This document shows, in pieces, positions 1-11,251 of a DNA stretch of 64,000 nucleotides. The DNA comes from Budorcas taxicolor (Eukaryota > Chordata > Mammalia > Artiodactyla > Bovidae). The position numbers and the translations under genes are program-made. The DNA lies in the NCBI RefSeq assembly GCF_023091745.1, contig NC_068915.1:51270001-51334000 (forward strand). Direction: 5' to 3'. Under the pieces are notes generated by a model that did not search any database, was not told the DNA's origin, and worked only from the letters and a program-made list of their open reading frames with translations. Numbering within the stretch: position 1 is the first letter of the stretch; each line of letters starts with the position of its first letter.

Positions 1-1147
1 TCTTGTTTCCATTCTACCTAAGATGGCCTGATCATCTTCTAGTTCACATCACAACAAATTGAAGCAGCTCGTCTCAGGGACTGACGTTTGTTCAAATTTC
101 TTGCAATAGGGAATAGGGTACTTTATTTGAGTTTTATTATAAGTGCTTCCTTGTCTGCTGAAATACCAAAGGTGTTGACATGGGACTCTCCAATTCTGAT
201 TCTAGTACACCTATCTAAGTGACAAGAAAGGACAAGGGCTCAGAGAAAATATATTGAGGGAGAAAGGGGATATAAGGTATTCAAACAGAAAAAATAGAGA
301 AAGGAATAGAGAGGAAAAAAAATAAGTTAATACCTTATGGACACTACACATCACCCTCATATTCATTTTGTGAAATTTCCAGGTACAGTATATGCCTGCA
401 GCAGCTGTACTTTTTTTTTTTTTTTTTTCCTAAACTGTCAGACAGCAAGAAGAGTGACTCCCTGCTCAGAAGGAGTAGCTGATGTGACTGGGGAAGTTGT
501 GAAGCTAAGATTGGGAAAGACACCTGGCATTGAATCTAAGAGACTGTTTTGATTCCTAAAGATTGCTCTGTTTATTACAAACTTTGAAGATTCTTTTCTG
601 TTTTTTTCTGGCTAAAGTGTGAAAATATCCATTACTGACCTTCCCTGCCTATATAAAAATCCTCAATCAGGAAGAGTTTTCAGAAGACTGAGCACTATTC
701 AAAAAGAGACAAAAAGAGAAAAAATTAAGGTGAGAACAGCAGTAAAAACATCAAGAGGAACTAGTTCTTAGATGAGCTAAAAATGTTCTCACTTTCTCAA
801 TCCCCTTTAGTTTGTTTTCCTTTCATATCTACTCTGAAATTCTTACATGAATATCTTATAGATGAAATTATATAGAACAAAAGTTATCATTTGGACTGAA
901 AATTATAGCAACAACTAAAAATTTTGGTTTCCTTTGTTTTTATATCTTTCTCAAAGATAATTGCTATGAATAGATATAAAAGTAATTAGATCTTCTATAA
1001 ACATGACTTAGATTTCATGTCAGATCCATCCAAAAGATTTTGATGAAAGAGTCAGAACTGATATCCAATTGTTTCAGTTCTCCCACTTTCGAAGTTAAAG
1101 AAGTACTATGACATACTCTTACCCAAGTACAGTAACAAGAGTGTTAT
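1..1147. other. Unique AT-rich DNA, no gene recognised
   Basis: No repeat family, splice pattern or protein domain is recognisable. The only structure is a run of 18 T at 411-428; the short open frame that crosses it has no domain and looks like chance. Confidence 0.6.
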
Positions 1148-1495
1148 AAACTGAAATCTGCCCCCCCCACCCCAATTAATATCTTGAGACACTAATCCCC
1201 AATGTGATCCTGTAGGTCCTATATTTGGATATAACATCTAAAGGAGGTAATTAACGTTACATTAAATCATGAGTGGGGCCCTAATGCAGCAGGATTGGTG
1301 CCCTTGTAAGAGAGAGTACAGCACACTTTCTTTTTCAGGGCAAACACAGAGGAGAGTTAGAAAGCCACTATCTGCAAACCAGGAAGAGAACTCTCAGCAT
1401 GATCATGAACTTCCAGTCTCCAAAACTGTGAGAAAATAAAGGTCTAGTGTTTAAGCTACTCAGTCGGTGATGTTTTGCTGTGGCAGCCCTAGAAG
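1148..1495 (+). mobile_element. MLT1-like MaLR solo LTR (sense)
   Basis: The text follows the usual order of a mammalian MaLR (ERVL-type) LTR: an 'aatccccaatgtgatcc' block near the start, 'gtggggccctaatg', 'gtgcccttgtaagag', a 'ccaggaagagaactctc' block, 'cagtctccaaaactgtgag' and a closing 'cagccctagaagactga'. No internal retroviral genes flank it, so it is a solo LTR or remnant. It is diverged and predates the ruminant repeats. The exact subfamily is from memory. Confidence 0.75.
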
Positions 1496-1908
1496 ACTGA
1501 AAGCAGCAATCTGTGACATCAGCTGTGATGTCACATCATCATATTTGTCACACGCATCATATTTGCTCACATTGCAAATGGGTTCAGACAAAAACTGACA
1601 TTCAGTGTAGGTCTGTGAACTGTAGCAGGTCGTTGGGTTTCTCAACTTAATTTTATGCACAACATTAAATGACTACATTCTGTCATTTGTAAGGTTTTTT
1701 GCTTGCAAATATCTAAGGATCTATAATCAAATATATAACTTATTTTTCTACTCTTTGAACAGAATTTTGACCAAAAGAATATATGAAATGGGAATCAATA
1801 GGATTTGAAAGCTTCATTGTAACATTTTCTAGCTTTGTTTTAGACCAGTAATGTAAATAATCAAATTATAAAAATAGGGAACACACCAAGCATATTTGTT
1901 TCCTAATG

Positions 1909-2113
1909 TGTTAGTCACTCAGTCATGTGCAACTCTTTGTGACACCACGGGCTGTAGCCAACCAAGCTCCTCTGTCCATAAAATTCTCCAGGAAAGAATA
2001 CTAGAGTGGGTAGCCATTCCCTTCTGCAGGGGATTTTCCTGACCCAGGGATTGAACACAAGTCTCCGGCATTTCAGGAAGTTTCTTTATCATCTGAGCTA
2101 CCTTGGGCTTCTG
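1909..2113 (-). mobile_element. Bov-tA SINE (antisense)
   Basis: A tRNA-derived ruminant SINE read in reverse: it opens with 'ttagtcactcagtcatg', passes through 'agaatactagagtggg' and a diverged box-B region, and closes with 'atctgagctacc'. About 205 bp is close to full length. It abuts the old LTR-like repeat that starts at 2116. No clean target duplication was seen. Confidence 0.9.
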
Positions 2114-2115
2114 CA

Positions 2116-2545
2116 AATATTATCACAAATATGGTGACTTAACAGTGGTTTATTCTGACACTGTTTTGAAGATCAAAAGTCCAAAGATCAAGGTTTGGAA
2201 TGACCATGCTCCCTCCAAAGGACCTAAAGGAGAATCCTTTACTTCTTTCAACTTCTGGTGGCTCTAGGCATTCCTTGGCTTGAAACTGTACCTCTACTAT
2301 GTCTGTCTCCATCTCCAAGTGGCCTTCTCTAGAGTCTTTACCCTGGGTATCTCTTATAAGGGTATTTGCCATTTGACTTAGGGCCAACTCTGACAGTTCA
2401 CTATGATATCACCTACTATAATATCAGCCAGAGATTATTAGTTACACGTGCAAAGGCTCTTTTTCCAATTAAGGTTACAATCACCATTTTCAGGATATGA
2501 CCTTATCTGTGGGGTGGACGAAGGGCACCATTCAACCCACTACGT
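2116..2545 (-). mobile_element. MaLR/MLT1-like LTR remnant (antisense)
   Basis: It follows the reverse strand of a common old mammalian LTR-type repeat: 'tatcacaaatatggtgactt', 'gtccaaagatcaagg', 'tctggtggctctaggcattc', 'tctcttataagggta' and a closing 'ccattcaacccactac'. It is diverged and non-coding. The family attribution is tentative. Confidence 0.6.
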
Positions 2546-2682
2546 TAGGAAAAAAATTGTTAGGAAAAAACCTTCCTCATAGAAAGAATGAAAATTTTAA
2601 AATAAACATTCATTTTTTATTCTTTATGGCAACATTTTAAGTCATATTCAATTTCATTATTTTTTTTGATTACTAGCTAGTA

Positions 2683-2898
2683 TGTGCATGCTTGCCAAGT
2701 TGCTTCACTTGTGTCTGACTCTTTGAGACCCCATGGACTGTAGCCTGCCAGGCTCTCCTGTCCATGGGATTGTCCAGGCTAGAATACTGGAGTGAGTTGG
2801 CATTTCCTAATCTAGGGGATCTTCCCAACCCAGGGATTTAACATGGATTTCCTGTGCTACAGGCAGGTTCTTTACCACTTGAAACACCAGGGAAGTCC
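2683..2898 (-). mobile_element. Bov-tA SINE (antisense) with 11-bp TSD
   Basis: A full-length ruminant SINE in reverse orientation, from 'agttgcttcacttgtgtctg' to 'aacaccagggaagtcc'. It is bounded by a perfect 11-bp direct repeat, actagctagta, at 2672-2682 and 2899-2909, the target-site duplication left by LINE-driven insertion. Confidence 0.93.
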
Positions 2899-2909
2899 AC
2901 TAGCTAGTA

Positions 2910-4115
2910 AAGTGGCAATCTTTGGCTTAATTTTCCGTAAAGATCAAACTTAAAAAGTGAAGTTTTAGGTAAGTGAAATTCCAATGAGGGGCTTTCAAAA
3001 ATTTACAAGAATGCCTTTGATATTAAAGACAATTGAAATCTTAAAAAGTAAAAACAGATTATTTTGATATAATATTTTTCTCTAAGCCCAAGACTATCTC
3101 TTTTCAGAATTTGCATACAAAACATTTGAGGCTATAAATATACTTCTTGCATTAGCAGTTTTGAGACAATTTTTGCCTTAAGTCTTAAATAGTAAAGGAC
3201 AGAGAATTTGCAGTTTCCCAATAAGATCAAAGGGGCTCATTAGCTAGCAAATTGAGATGCTTGTTATGAAACATTTGTATAGGGGAGACGATTGATATAC
3301 ACTCCAAAAAATGGACTAAGTAAAAAGTTATAGTATTAAAATTCTACTTTCTTGATGTATATACTAATACTTATTTTATCCTTGTTTCTTTCACTTGAAA
3401 ACACATTATGAATTCTCTTAAATATACAATTAATCTTCATAAACATATTTTAAAGCCCATTTAAGAATATATGGAAATGAATATATTTGAACTTAGAGAA
3501 CAGATACTGTAGGTTGTCTGATTTAGGTAAAGATTAAAGTAATGGTTTTGTATTCTAGTCTGACCATGATCAGGTGGAGAAAAGGAACTTCTCTGTGTCC
3601 CCTCTCCCTCTAAAACACACAACACTCCTTGTTATCCATTTCATAAATCTTGGAATACTACTATACATGAGTTCTCTTTGATCTATTTTCTTTTAAAATT
3701 TTTAAAACATATATAGTTAATAATATACTATCTATGACTTTGTCCTCTTGGAATCCATATTAGTTCTTAAAAATATTCCTGAGAAATGCTATAATAGTTT
3801 TCTTCTTTCTCATCATTTTGGTAACTGCAAGTCTTATAACAACCCACATTTTTTTTTTCATTAGATTTCTCTCAAATGCCACATTCAAATCATATGCTTA
3901 TATATAATCTTTACATTTAAGTTAAATGTCATTGATCCAGTGGGCAAAACTAGTTTTAGAAAATCTAGCTACAGAGTAGAATTTAAGCTATCAGTTCAAC
4001 TCTGATACACATTTTAAAAATATAAGACAAGAATATTTTGTTGACTACAGTCTTTCCTCTCTTTCCTTCCTCACATTGATAATAATTCTCCAGTTAAAAA
4101 AGAACATTGTCGGTT
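2910..4115. other. Unique AT-rich DNA
   Basis: No recognised repeat or coding potential; scattered short A and T runs only. Confidence 0.55.
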
Positions 4116-4117
4116 TG

Positions 4118-4505
4118 TTGAATGTCTTAGTCTTCTTGGCTACCATAACAAAAACCATAGACTGGATGGTTTGAATAGAAATATATTTTCTCACAGTTAG
4201 GGAGGCTGGGAAATCCAAGATGTACCAGTAGATTTGGTTCCTGAAGAGAATACTCTTCCTTGTTTGCAGAGGGTCATCTGCCTTTTTATTACAATCCAGA
4301 AAAACAAGTGAGCCCGTATCTCTTCTACTTATAAAGACACCAGTCTTATTGATAAGGGGCTCACCCCATGACCTCAATTAGCCTGTATTACCTTCTGATA
4401 GAATCTATTTCCAAATATATGCACATTGGAGATTAGGTTCTCAACATGAATTTTGGTGAGGGTGAGGGTTGGGGGGTAGAAAACACAGTCCACACCATTG
4501 TATTG
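4118..4505 (-). mobile_element. MLT1-like MaLR LTR (antisense)
   Basis: The reverse strand of an MLT1-type LTR: 'cttagtcttcttggctacca', 'ataacaaaaaccatagactgg', 'tttctcacagtt', 'tataaagacaccagtc', 'catgacctcaatt' and a closing 'aacatgaattttggtgagg'. Two open frames on the minus strand lie within it and at its edge; they have no retroviral domain and are fortuitous. Confidence 0.75.
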
Positions 4506-4742
4506 TATAGACCAAGTGAGGAATCCAAATAACGTTTTCAAAATCTTGTCATTGTCTTCAAAGAATACATGAATTAGTGGGGTAATTAATAAGGAAAATA
4601 AAAATGAGTTCAAGTGAGTAAAATCATTACATAATAGCATTTAAAAATTAGGAAAATAAACTGTTTAAAATAAAATATGACCTTTATACGAGTCACGATT
4701 ATATCTGTACTTGCTTATGTGGGTCAGTATTCTTAGTTTGGT

Positions 4743-5021
4743 AGGAGAAGGCAATGGCATCCTACTCCAGTACTCTCGCCTGGAAAACCCCATGGACGGA
4801 GGGGCCTAGTAGGCTGCAGTCCATCGGGTCGCTAAGAGTCAGACACGACTGAGCAACTTCACTTTCACTTTTCACTTTCATGCATTGGAGAAGGAAATGG
4901 CAACCCACTCCAGCGTTCTTGCCTGGAGAATCCCGAGGATGGGGAGCCTGGTGGGCTGCCATCTATGGGGTCTCACAGAGTTGGACATGACTCAAGTGAT
5001 TTAGCAGCAGCAGCAGCAGTT
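4743..5021 (+). mobile_element. BOV-A2 dimeric SINE (sense)
   Basis: Two SINE monomers in tandem joined by the linker 'cttcactttcacttttcac' and 'atgcattggagaagg', ending in a (cag)n tract at 5013-5019. This is the diagnostic BOV-A2 layout. An 11-bp direct repeat, cagtattctta, lies just outside it at 4725-4735 and 5030-5040 and is the probable target duplication. Confidence 0.93.
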
Positions 5022-5041
5022 AAAACATACAGTATTCTTAA

Positions 5042-6026
5042 CAATGATAAAAGACCAAAACTATACAATCATTATTTGTTAGTTTGAGTAGTTTATTTTA
5101 GGATAGCAATGGCAAGATAAAATAGTAGAAACTCATCATCATGCAATTCAAAAGACTGGGGAAATTTTCTAAAGATTTTCACAGTCTCTTCATTCATAAA
5201 ATAGGAATCAAAATATTTGCTCTAGCCACTGGGTGTTGTGACAAACAAAGATGCTTTAAGTGGAAAATTAAAAAAAAACAACAAAAAACACTACCTGTCT
5301 ATGCAAATATAAAGTGATATACTAAAGTTCCTAAATGGTGAGGCTATGCTCAATTAATTTTTACTGAAACTATTTCAGAGTACCATAAAGTTTTACAACT
5401 GAGTTTAAAATTTCTGATTATCTGTCAAAAGAAAGCATTGACAGGAAATTCTGTGAGTACTTCCTAGTGCTGTGCAGCAGGATAATGAGATTAGAACCCA
5501 GGAAACAGACTGGCCACACACACACATGCAAGGTTCACCCACAACAATAATAGGTGAGAGTAGAGATTTCCTGAGAGCTAATCTAAATGAGAGAGGAAAA
5601 GGAAGGGGTATGTGTGAAGATTAAAAATTCTAAGTGGAAACCCTGGACCTGTCTACATTTAAAGTGTGACAAATGTAGGAAAAAAAAAAACAACAGAGAA
5701 AGTCACAATCCTAGGAAAACATGAAGAGTGAGTCAGGAGACAAGGTATATAAGACTTGAGCTACGTTCCCTGAAGCTTTTATCAAGTGCATAGACTGGTT
5801 AAAAAAAAAGAAGAAGAGTCTATGAAAACTGAGTAAAGGGTAAAAAGTTTTTTTATTGATCAAGCCAAATCAACTTAAGATGATTTAAATAAATATGAAA
5901 GAAGACTAGTCAGATTTGAAACTCTTACCATTTGAAACCGTTGTTTCTAATTAGACTTTCAACTCTCAGAACATGTTATATATTCTCCATATTTATTTTT
6001 ATATGTATATCATTGTTTCATTAATT
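5042..6026. other. Unique AT-rich DNA
   Basis: Nothing recognised apart from short A runs and a (ca)n tract near 5516-5524. Confidence 0.55.
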
Positions 6027-6230
6027 AAGCTTCATCGCTCAAACAGTAAAGAATCTGCCGCAATGTGGGAGACCAGGGTTTGATCCCTGGGTTGGGAAGT
6101 TCCTCTGGAGAAGGGAATGGCAACCCACTCCAGTATTCTTGCCTAGAGAATTCCATGGACAGAGAAGCCTCGCGGACTACAGTCCGTGGGATCGCAAAGA
6201 GTCGGACATGACTGAGCGGCTAATGCAAGT
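6027..6230 (+). mobile_element. Bov-tA SINE (sense)
   Basis: Sense ruminant SINE: 'agtaaagaatctgcc', the box-B-like 'ggtttgatccctgggttggg', 'agtattcttgcctagag', and a closing 'tcggacatgactgagcggct'. The first 20 bases are diverged. Confidence 0.92.
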
Positions 6231-6373
6231 GTGCAAGGACATAAAGAGAAAGAAAATAAGTTGATGAGAACCTGGACTGAAATGACAGTGGAAATGACAG
6301 GTAGACAAAATTAGAGGCATGTTTTTAGAGGGGAAAAAATGTAGCAACATTGATGACAAATGACATAACATGG

Positions 6374-6566
6374 GGAAAGTGAAAATCTCACAGTTGTGTC
6401 TGACTTTGGGAGCCACAGACTGTAGCCTGCCAGGCTCCTTTGTCTGTGGAATTCTCCAGTCAAGAATACAGGAGTGGTAGCTGTTCCCTTCTCCAGGAAA
6501 TCTCCCCAACCCAGGAATCGAACCCAGGTCTCCTACATTGCAGGTGGATTCCTCACCATCTGAGCG
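6374..6566 (-). mobile_element. Bov-tA SINE (antisense)
   Basis: Antisense copy from 'gggaaagtgaaaatctcaca' to 'ccatctgagc', with the reversed box-B text 'ggaatcgaacccaggtctcc'. The short open frames on both strands here are read-through of SINE sequence. Confidence 0.9.
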
Positions 6567-6569
6567 AAG

Positions 6570-6965
6570 AAAGAATAAAAAATGACCAAGAATCACACCT
6601 GAGAAAGTTACTGGTACAGAAAGGGATGGGAAATTTCAGAGGGAAAGAATAGAAAGGCCATTTGATGAGCTAATTTTGGACATGTTAAATGATATTTGGA
6701 CATCTTACTCTTTGAAAATAGTGGAAAAAAAAAAGTCAGTCTGGAGGTGACTTGTCTACATGTGATGTGAAAAGAAGAAAAGAGGATTGAGGATAGATTT
6801 ACTTGTTAAAGTAGAAGAGGCTTTCTTATACATAACAATGCTATAATAGAATAACATTTTAACTTATATGATGGCCTAGTAAATTGATTGCCTAATTATG
6901 AGACAACTTACTTAACATAAGTTTCAACCTAAGCAAATTAAAATATTTGCCACTGATTTAAGACT
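6570..6965. other. Unique AT-rich DNA
   Basis: No recognised feature between the SINE and the MIR. Confidence 0.5.
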
Positions 6966-6969
6966 TGCT

Positions 6970-7108
6970 ATTATCTCTATTTTACAAATGAGAAGAAATT
7001 GAGGTGTATCTCCTTATGTAATCTCCCAAGGTCAAAGTCCTGTCATTGGCAAAGTTAAAATCAAAGCCAAGATCTGCTTGACACTAAAGCACATGGTCCT
7101 TCCACTGG
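6970..7108 (-). mobile_element. MIR SINE (antisense, diverged)
   Basis: The core matches the reverse of the mammal-wide MIR: 'ctattttacaaatgagaag', then 'cccaaggtcaaag' and a decayed 'gccaagatctgcttgacac' block. About 140 bp survive. Confidence 0.7.
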
Positions 7109-7115
7109 CCAAAAA

Positions 7116-7152
7116 GTAGACTGGTAGACTTGTCTACCGGTCGACAGTCTAC
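7116..7152. repeat. Nested short inverted repeat (hairpin-capable)
   Basis: Outer arms gtagactg (7116-7123) and cagtctac (7145-7152) are perfect reverse complements. Inner arms ggtagac (7123-7129) and gtctacc (7132-7138) are too, around a 2-nt loop, leaving a six-base one-sided bulge. A further gtagact copy follows at 7158-7164. It lies just past the MIR and matches no repeat I know. See findings. Confidence 0.7.
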
Positions 7153-7164
7153 TTCAGTAGACTA

Positions 7165-7960
7165 AGAAGTTGAAGCTCTGAAACTACTTCTTCGTGGTGA
7201 GGGGGATACAGTTTTTTTCTTTTTTTTTAATTTTGTTACTTATGTAAATGAAAATCTCTGTTCCTTTATTGTAGAAAATTCTTTATTGTAAATTCACCTT
7301 GCATAGATCCTTTTTGTGAAAAAGTCATCACAAAAGATAACTTCCTCTTATTATGAAATGTATATTGTATCTTTGCCCCCAAACAATAAATACACCTAGG
7401 ACTATGTTTAAGCTAATCTTGCTCAAGGATTAAAGGCATCATAAAGAGAGGGTGTACTTAATAGCCACATACTGCCTTTTATTAGAAATTCTCAGGTTTT
7501 TCTCAACACAACTTTCTCCAAGTTATATTGGTTTAGTAGAAAATCAGAAAAATAACAAAAACCATCATGAAACTATCAAAATGGATTTCCATACCTCTAC
7601 CTATTAATTTGTAGACCTAATTTTGTTAATCTCATAGGACATTCTTGACAACTATGTGCAGTAAGCCTTAAGAGTCAGGCACAACTGAGAGGCCAAACTG
7701 AACTGAACTTGGTATGCATAAAAGCATTCCTTGAGACAAATCTAACAGCATTATGTGAATCATGCATTTTTTCCCTCTGGCAAACACATAGGCTTGATTT
7801 TGTAAAAATCAATAATAAAGGTCAGCATTAACCTAGTTTTGTCTTAGTCACTTAATTAATAGTCAAATTCAGTGATCAGTGAAAACACTGACTCTCTTCA
7901 GGACACACCAGGATACACAGATTCCCTCTGCTCCTTTTAGATCAGCGGTTGTCTTTATAG
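7165..7960. other. Unique AT-rich DNA with a probable BovB tail scrap
   Basis: Mostly featureless. At 7668-7709 the text 'agagtcaggcacaactgag' followed by 'ccaaactgaactgaac' resembles the extreme 3' end of BovB in sense orientation, about 40 bp. That scrap is too short to be certain. Confidence 0.45.
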
Positions 7961-8109
7961 ATCAATGATGCTCAAACTTTGCTGCCCATTTAAATTATCT
8001 GAGGGTGATTAAACTTTTGCTTCCTAGGTTCCAGCTCCAGAGATTCTAATTTAATGGATCTGGAGTTTGGGCCTGGATATCAGGAGTTTCAGATCTCCAA
8101 GTAATTCTA

Positions 8110-8308
8110 GGGGCTTCTTAGGTGGCGCTAGTTATAAAGAATCTACCTATCAATGCCGAAGATGCGGATTTGATCCCTGGGTTGGGAAGATCCCCTGGAG
8201 TAGGAAATGGGAACCTACTTCAGTATTCTTGCCTGGAGAATCCCCTGGACAGAGGAGCCTGGTGGGCCACAGTCCACAGGGTCGCAAAGAGTTGGACACG
8301 ACTGAGCG
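8110..8308 (+). mobile_element. Bov-tA SINE (sense) inside MER5A
   Basis: Sense SINE from 'ggggcttcttaggtggcgct' through 'gatttgatccctgggttggg' to 'ttggacacgactgagcg'. Two overlapping open frames across it are SINE text, not genes. A (ca)n tract follows at 8309-8333. Confidence 0.93.
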
Positions 8309-8333
8309 TGCACACACACACACAAGCACACAC
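8309..8333. repeat. (CA)n microsatellite at SINE tail
   Basis: Imperfect CA repeat immediately downstream of the SINE tail, a usual site for tail-derived microsatellites. Confidence 0.8.
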
Positions 8334-8469
8334 GATTTTAAAGTACAAATTTGAGAACTTTGATGTTCTGTTTCCCTCTCAAAAACCTAGTGAACTAATA
8401 AATACTGATGTATTCTACTCCAGAAGAGCAATTCTTTTGGTTGACTGGGATAACCTTGTTGTTTTGTTG

Positions 8470-8676
8470 TTGTTTGGTGGCTAAGTCATGTCTGACTCTT
8501 GCCACACCAGACTTTAGCGCATCAGGCTTATCTGTCCATGGAATTTCTCAGGCAATAATACTGGAGTGGATGCCATTTCCTGCTCCAGGGGGTCTTCCGG
8601 ACCTAAGGATCGAACCTGTATTTGTCTCCTGCATTGGAAGATGGATTCTTTACTGCTGAGTCACCAGGGAATTTTC
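8470..8676 (-). mobile_element. Bov-tA SINE (antisense)
   Basis: From 'ggtggctaagtcatgtctga' to 'gctgagtcaccagggaa', with 'aataatactggagtgga' and reversed box B 'aaggatcgaacctg'. Moderately diverged. Confidence 0.9.
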
Positions 8677-8679
8677 AGA

Positions 8680-8999
8680 TAGGCTATCTTAATCAGCTAA
8701 GAGACAGGACAGCCTACCTGAAGGAAGATGAAGTCATTGTTCCGTCCTTTGACAGGTTTCATGGCTGCTTATGTGCGCTGTAGTGTTTATCACACCAGAG
8801 AGCAATTCCTTGTTTCTTTCTCCCTTGCAGGAAACTGGTAGCATGTGGAAATTCTGCCCTCTGCTTTTTGTAATTTTGTTTTCTACTACAGCATTATTTA
8901 GAAGCTACTTTACAAGTGCTTGATCCACAAATTGTTAAGACTAACTGATGTTGGTAATCTTATAGTTGAGTGTATATCATAATAAATTATTACTTCTAT
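8680..8999. other. Unique DNA
   Basis: No recognised repeat or gene. Confidence 0.5.
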
Positions 9000-9010
9000 A
9001 GGATTATGTT

Positions 9011-10062
9011 CAGTTCAGTTCAGTTGCTCAGTCATGTCCAACTCTTTGGGACCCCATGGATTGCAGCATGCCAGGCTTCCCTGTCTGTCACCAACTTCCA
9101 GGGTTTACTCATACTCATGCCCTTGAGTCGGTGATGCCATCCAACCATCTCATTCTCTGTCGTCCACTTCTCCTGCCTTCAATCTTTTCAAGCATCAGAA
9201 TCTTTTAGCATGAGTCAGCTCTTTGCATCACGTGGCCAAAGTATTGGAGTTTTAGCTTCAACATCAGTCCTTCCAATGAATATTCTGGATTGATTTCCTT
9301 TAGGATGGACTGGTTGGATCTCCTTGTAGTCCAAGGGACTCTCAAGAGTCTTCTCCAACACCACAGTTCAAAAGCATCAATTCTTCAGTACTCAGCTTTC
9401 TTTATAGTCCAACTCTCACATCCATACATGACTACTGGAAAAACCATAGCCTCGACTAGACGGACCTTTGTTGACAAAGTAATGTCCCTGCTTTTGAATA
9501 TGCTATCTAGGTTGGTCATAATTTTCTTCCAAGGAGTAAGCGTGTTTTTATTTCATGGCTGAAGTCACCACCTGCAGTGATTTTGGAGCCCCCAAAAATA
9601 AAGTCTGACACTGTTTCCCCATCTATTTGCCATGAAGTGATGGGGCCGGATGCCATGATCTTCATTTTCTGAATGTTGAGCTTTAAGACAACTTTTTCAC
9701 TCTCTTCTTTCACTTTCATCAAGAGACTCTTTAGTTCTTCTTCACTTTTTGCCATAAGGGTGGTGTCATCTGCATATCTGAGGTTGTTGATATTGCTCCT
9801 GGCAATCTTGATTCCAGCTTGTGCTTCATCCAGTCCAGCATTTCTCATGATGTATCCTTCCATGAAATTAAATAAGCACAGTGGCAATATACAGCCTTGA
9901 CATATTCCTTTTCCTATTTGGAACCAGTATGTTGTTCCATGTCCAGTTCTAACTGTTGCTTCTTGACCTGCATACAGATTTCTTGAGAGGCAGGTCAGGT
10001 GGTCTGGTATTCCCATCTCTTTCAGAATTTTTCACAGTTTATTGTGGAATTATGCTAGAGGA
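9011..10062 (-). mobile_element. BovB (RTE) LINE, 5'-truncated, with 11-bp TSD
   Basis: The 3' end of BovB in reverse: the cagtt-type tail repeats at 9011-9024, then the C-terminal region and RT core up to about 10047, where the element is 5'-truncated in the RT coding region. A direct repeat aggattatgtt flanks it at 9000-9010 and 10063-10073. About 15 bases between the truncation point and the right duplication (10048-10062) match neither and may be filler. BovB is the ruminant RTE-clade retrotransposon widely held to have spread horizontally among vertebrates. Confidence 0.93.
9516..10016 (-). pseudogene. BovB reverse-transcriptase core, fragment (166 codons)
   Basis: An uninterrupted 166-codon frame covers the RT fingers/palm: it opens with IPDHLTCLSRNLYAG, contains GICQGCILPLCLFNF (the usual QGCxLSPxLFN motif, with LSP changed to LPL), and the catalytic box NLRYADDTTLM with both aspartates intact. 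It ends just after the SDFIFGGSKIT block. The start methionine is internal to the protein. The upstream endonuclease and RT N-terminus are missing, so this is a truncated dead copy. The original ORF encodes an apurinic-type endonuclease plus RT acting in target-primed reverse transcription. Confidence 0.9.
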
Positions 10063-10073
10063 AGGATTATGTT

Positions 10074-10655
10074 AAAGGAAGGCAAAAATCACTCTCTGCG
10101 CAGTACAGAACTTATCATTCAGGATAATTCAAACTGTTTCCAATCACATGGAAAAACCTTAAAATGCAAGCTGCAATACAAAGTAAGTGGGAAAATTAAA
10201 GTTTTCTATGAACTCTATTAGCAGTTAGAATGTATTACATGTACAGCATTTAAGAAGTTCAGTGAAGTGTTTGGGAGGCAAATGACTGAAATTTACTGAA
10301 TATTTTCTTTTTTATCCTTGCCAACTTGGAACTGGTTTAATATTTTGAACATGACATGAATATAGGTGGCTTTCTTCTGAAAGATATTTGAAATTCCTTG
10401 GTACACAAAATACCAGCTGCACTGAAGTACTATGCTTACCAACATCTTAAAACAAGGGGAGTGGGGGATGTCACTGAATATTTTTTATTCTTGTTTTTAT
10501 ATCCTTACTTTTCTTTCTGAAACAGATTTTTAGAATAGAATATAAGGAAAAATATGTATTGTTTATAAATTTCTATATTCTTGAGAATTATTTTATTATG
10601 TATTTACTCCATCATCTGACTTTTTTTGAATATATATTATGTTTAATTATGCTGG
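10074..10655. other. Unique AT-rich DNA
   Basis: No recognised feature. Confidence 0.5.
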
Positions 10656-10659
10656 ATGA

Positions 10660-10855
10660 TTTGAATTTTAAACTTTATTCTCACAATAATCTTATAAGCC
10701 ATCTATCATTAAGTCCATTTTACTGATGGAAGAAAAGTTGGAAACAAAAAAGCTAAAACAAAAAACTTGCCCAAAACTATACAACTAGTAGGTGTTTAGA
10801 AAGATTTAACCAAAGTATTTCTTTCTCTGAAATTCATGGTCTTTCTATACCACCA
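10660..10855 (-). mobile_element. MIR SINE (antisense, diverged)
   Basis: 'ctcacaataatcttataag', 'gtccattttactgatggaag', then 'cttgcccaaaactatacaac' and 'tagtaggtgtttagaa' follow the reverse of MIR in order across about 195 bp. Confidence 0.75.
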
Positions 10856-10897
10856 CAAACATAATTCTTAGCGTTTAACAACTGTTGAGTGTTTTTA

Positions 10898-11098
10898 AAG
10901 TGTTAGTTACTCAGTTATGTCTCTTTGAGACCCCATGGGCTATATAGCCCACCAGGTTCCTCTGTCCAGGAGATTTCCATGCAAGAATACTGAAGTGGGT
11001 TGCATTTCCTTTTCCAGGTGATCTTCCTGACCCAGGGACTGAATTCAAGTCTCCTGCACTGCAAGTAGATTCTTTACCATCTGAGCTACCACACCAAG
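10898..11098 (-). mobile_element. Bov-tA SINE (antisense)
   Basis: From 'agtgttagttactcagtta' to 'ccatctgagctaccacacc', with a small deletion near 10920 and 'caagaatactgaagtggg'. The 84-codon minus-strand frame over it is SINE read-through. Confidence 0.9.
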
Positions 11099-11111
11099 TC
11101 TTTTCATTCTT

Positions 11112-11238
11112 TTTTTTTGGTTGTACCATGTACCACCAGGCATGTGGGAATCTTAATTCATCCACCAGGGATAGAATTCATGGCCCATGCAGTAGAAAAA
11201 CTGGTCTCAATCACGGGGCCACCAGTGAAGTCTCTAAA
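11112..11238 (-). mobile_element. CHR-type tRNA SINE (antisense) with 13-bp TSD
   Basis: The text 'ggttgtaccatgtaccacc', 'gcatgtgggaatcttaattc', 'accagggatagaattcatgg' and 'gggccaccagtgaag' matches the reverse of the cetartiodactyl CHR SINE, not Bov-tA. A perfect 13-bp duplication tcttttcattctt lies at 11099-11111 and 11239-11251. It is older than its Bov-tA neighbour. Confidence 0.82.
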
Positions 11239-11251
11239 TCTTTTCATTCTT

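Larger units (their letters stand above)
7963..8365. mobile_element. MER5A-like hAT element, split by a SINE
   Basis: Terminal 'caatgatgctcaaactttgc' and, after the SINE at 8110-8308, the matching far end 'tttgagaactttgatg' give the imperfect inverted ends of MER5A, a non-autonomous hAT-Charlie DNA transposon. Internal 'ccagctccagagattctaat' also fits. It has no coding capacity. The ruminant SINE inserted into this older eutherian element. Confidence 0.7.

Noticed and set aside
337..552. 71-codon plus frame with a phenylalanine run
   Set aside because: The run is an 18-base T homopolymer; there is no domain, and the frame ends are not splice-like.
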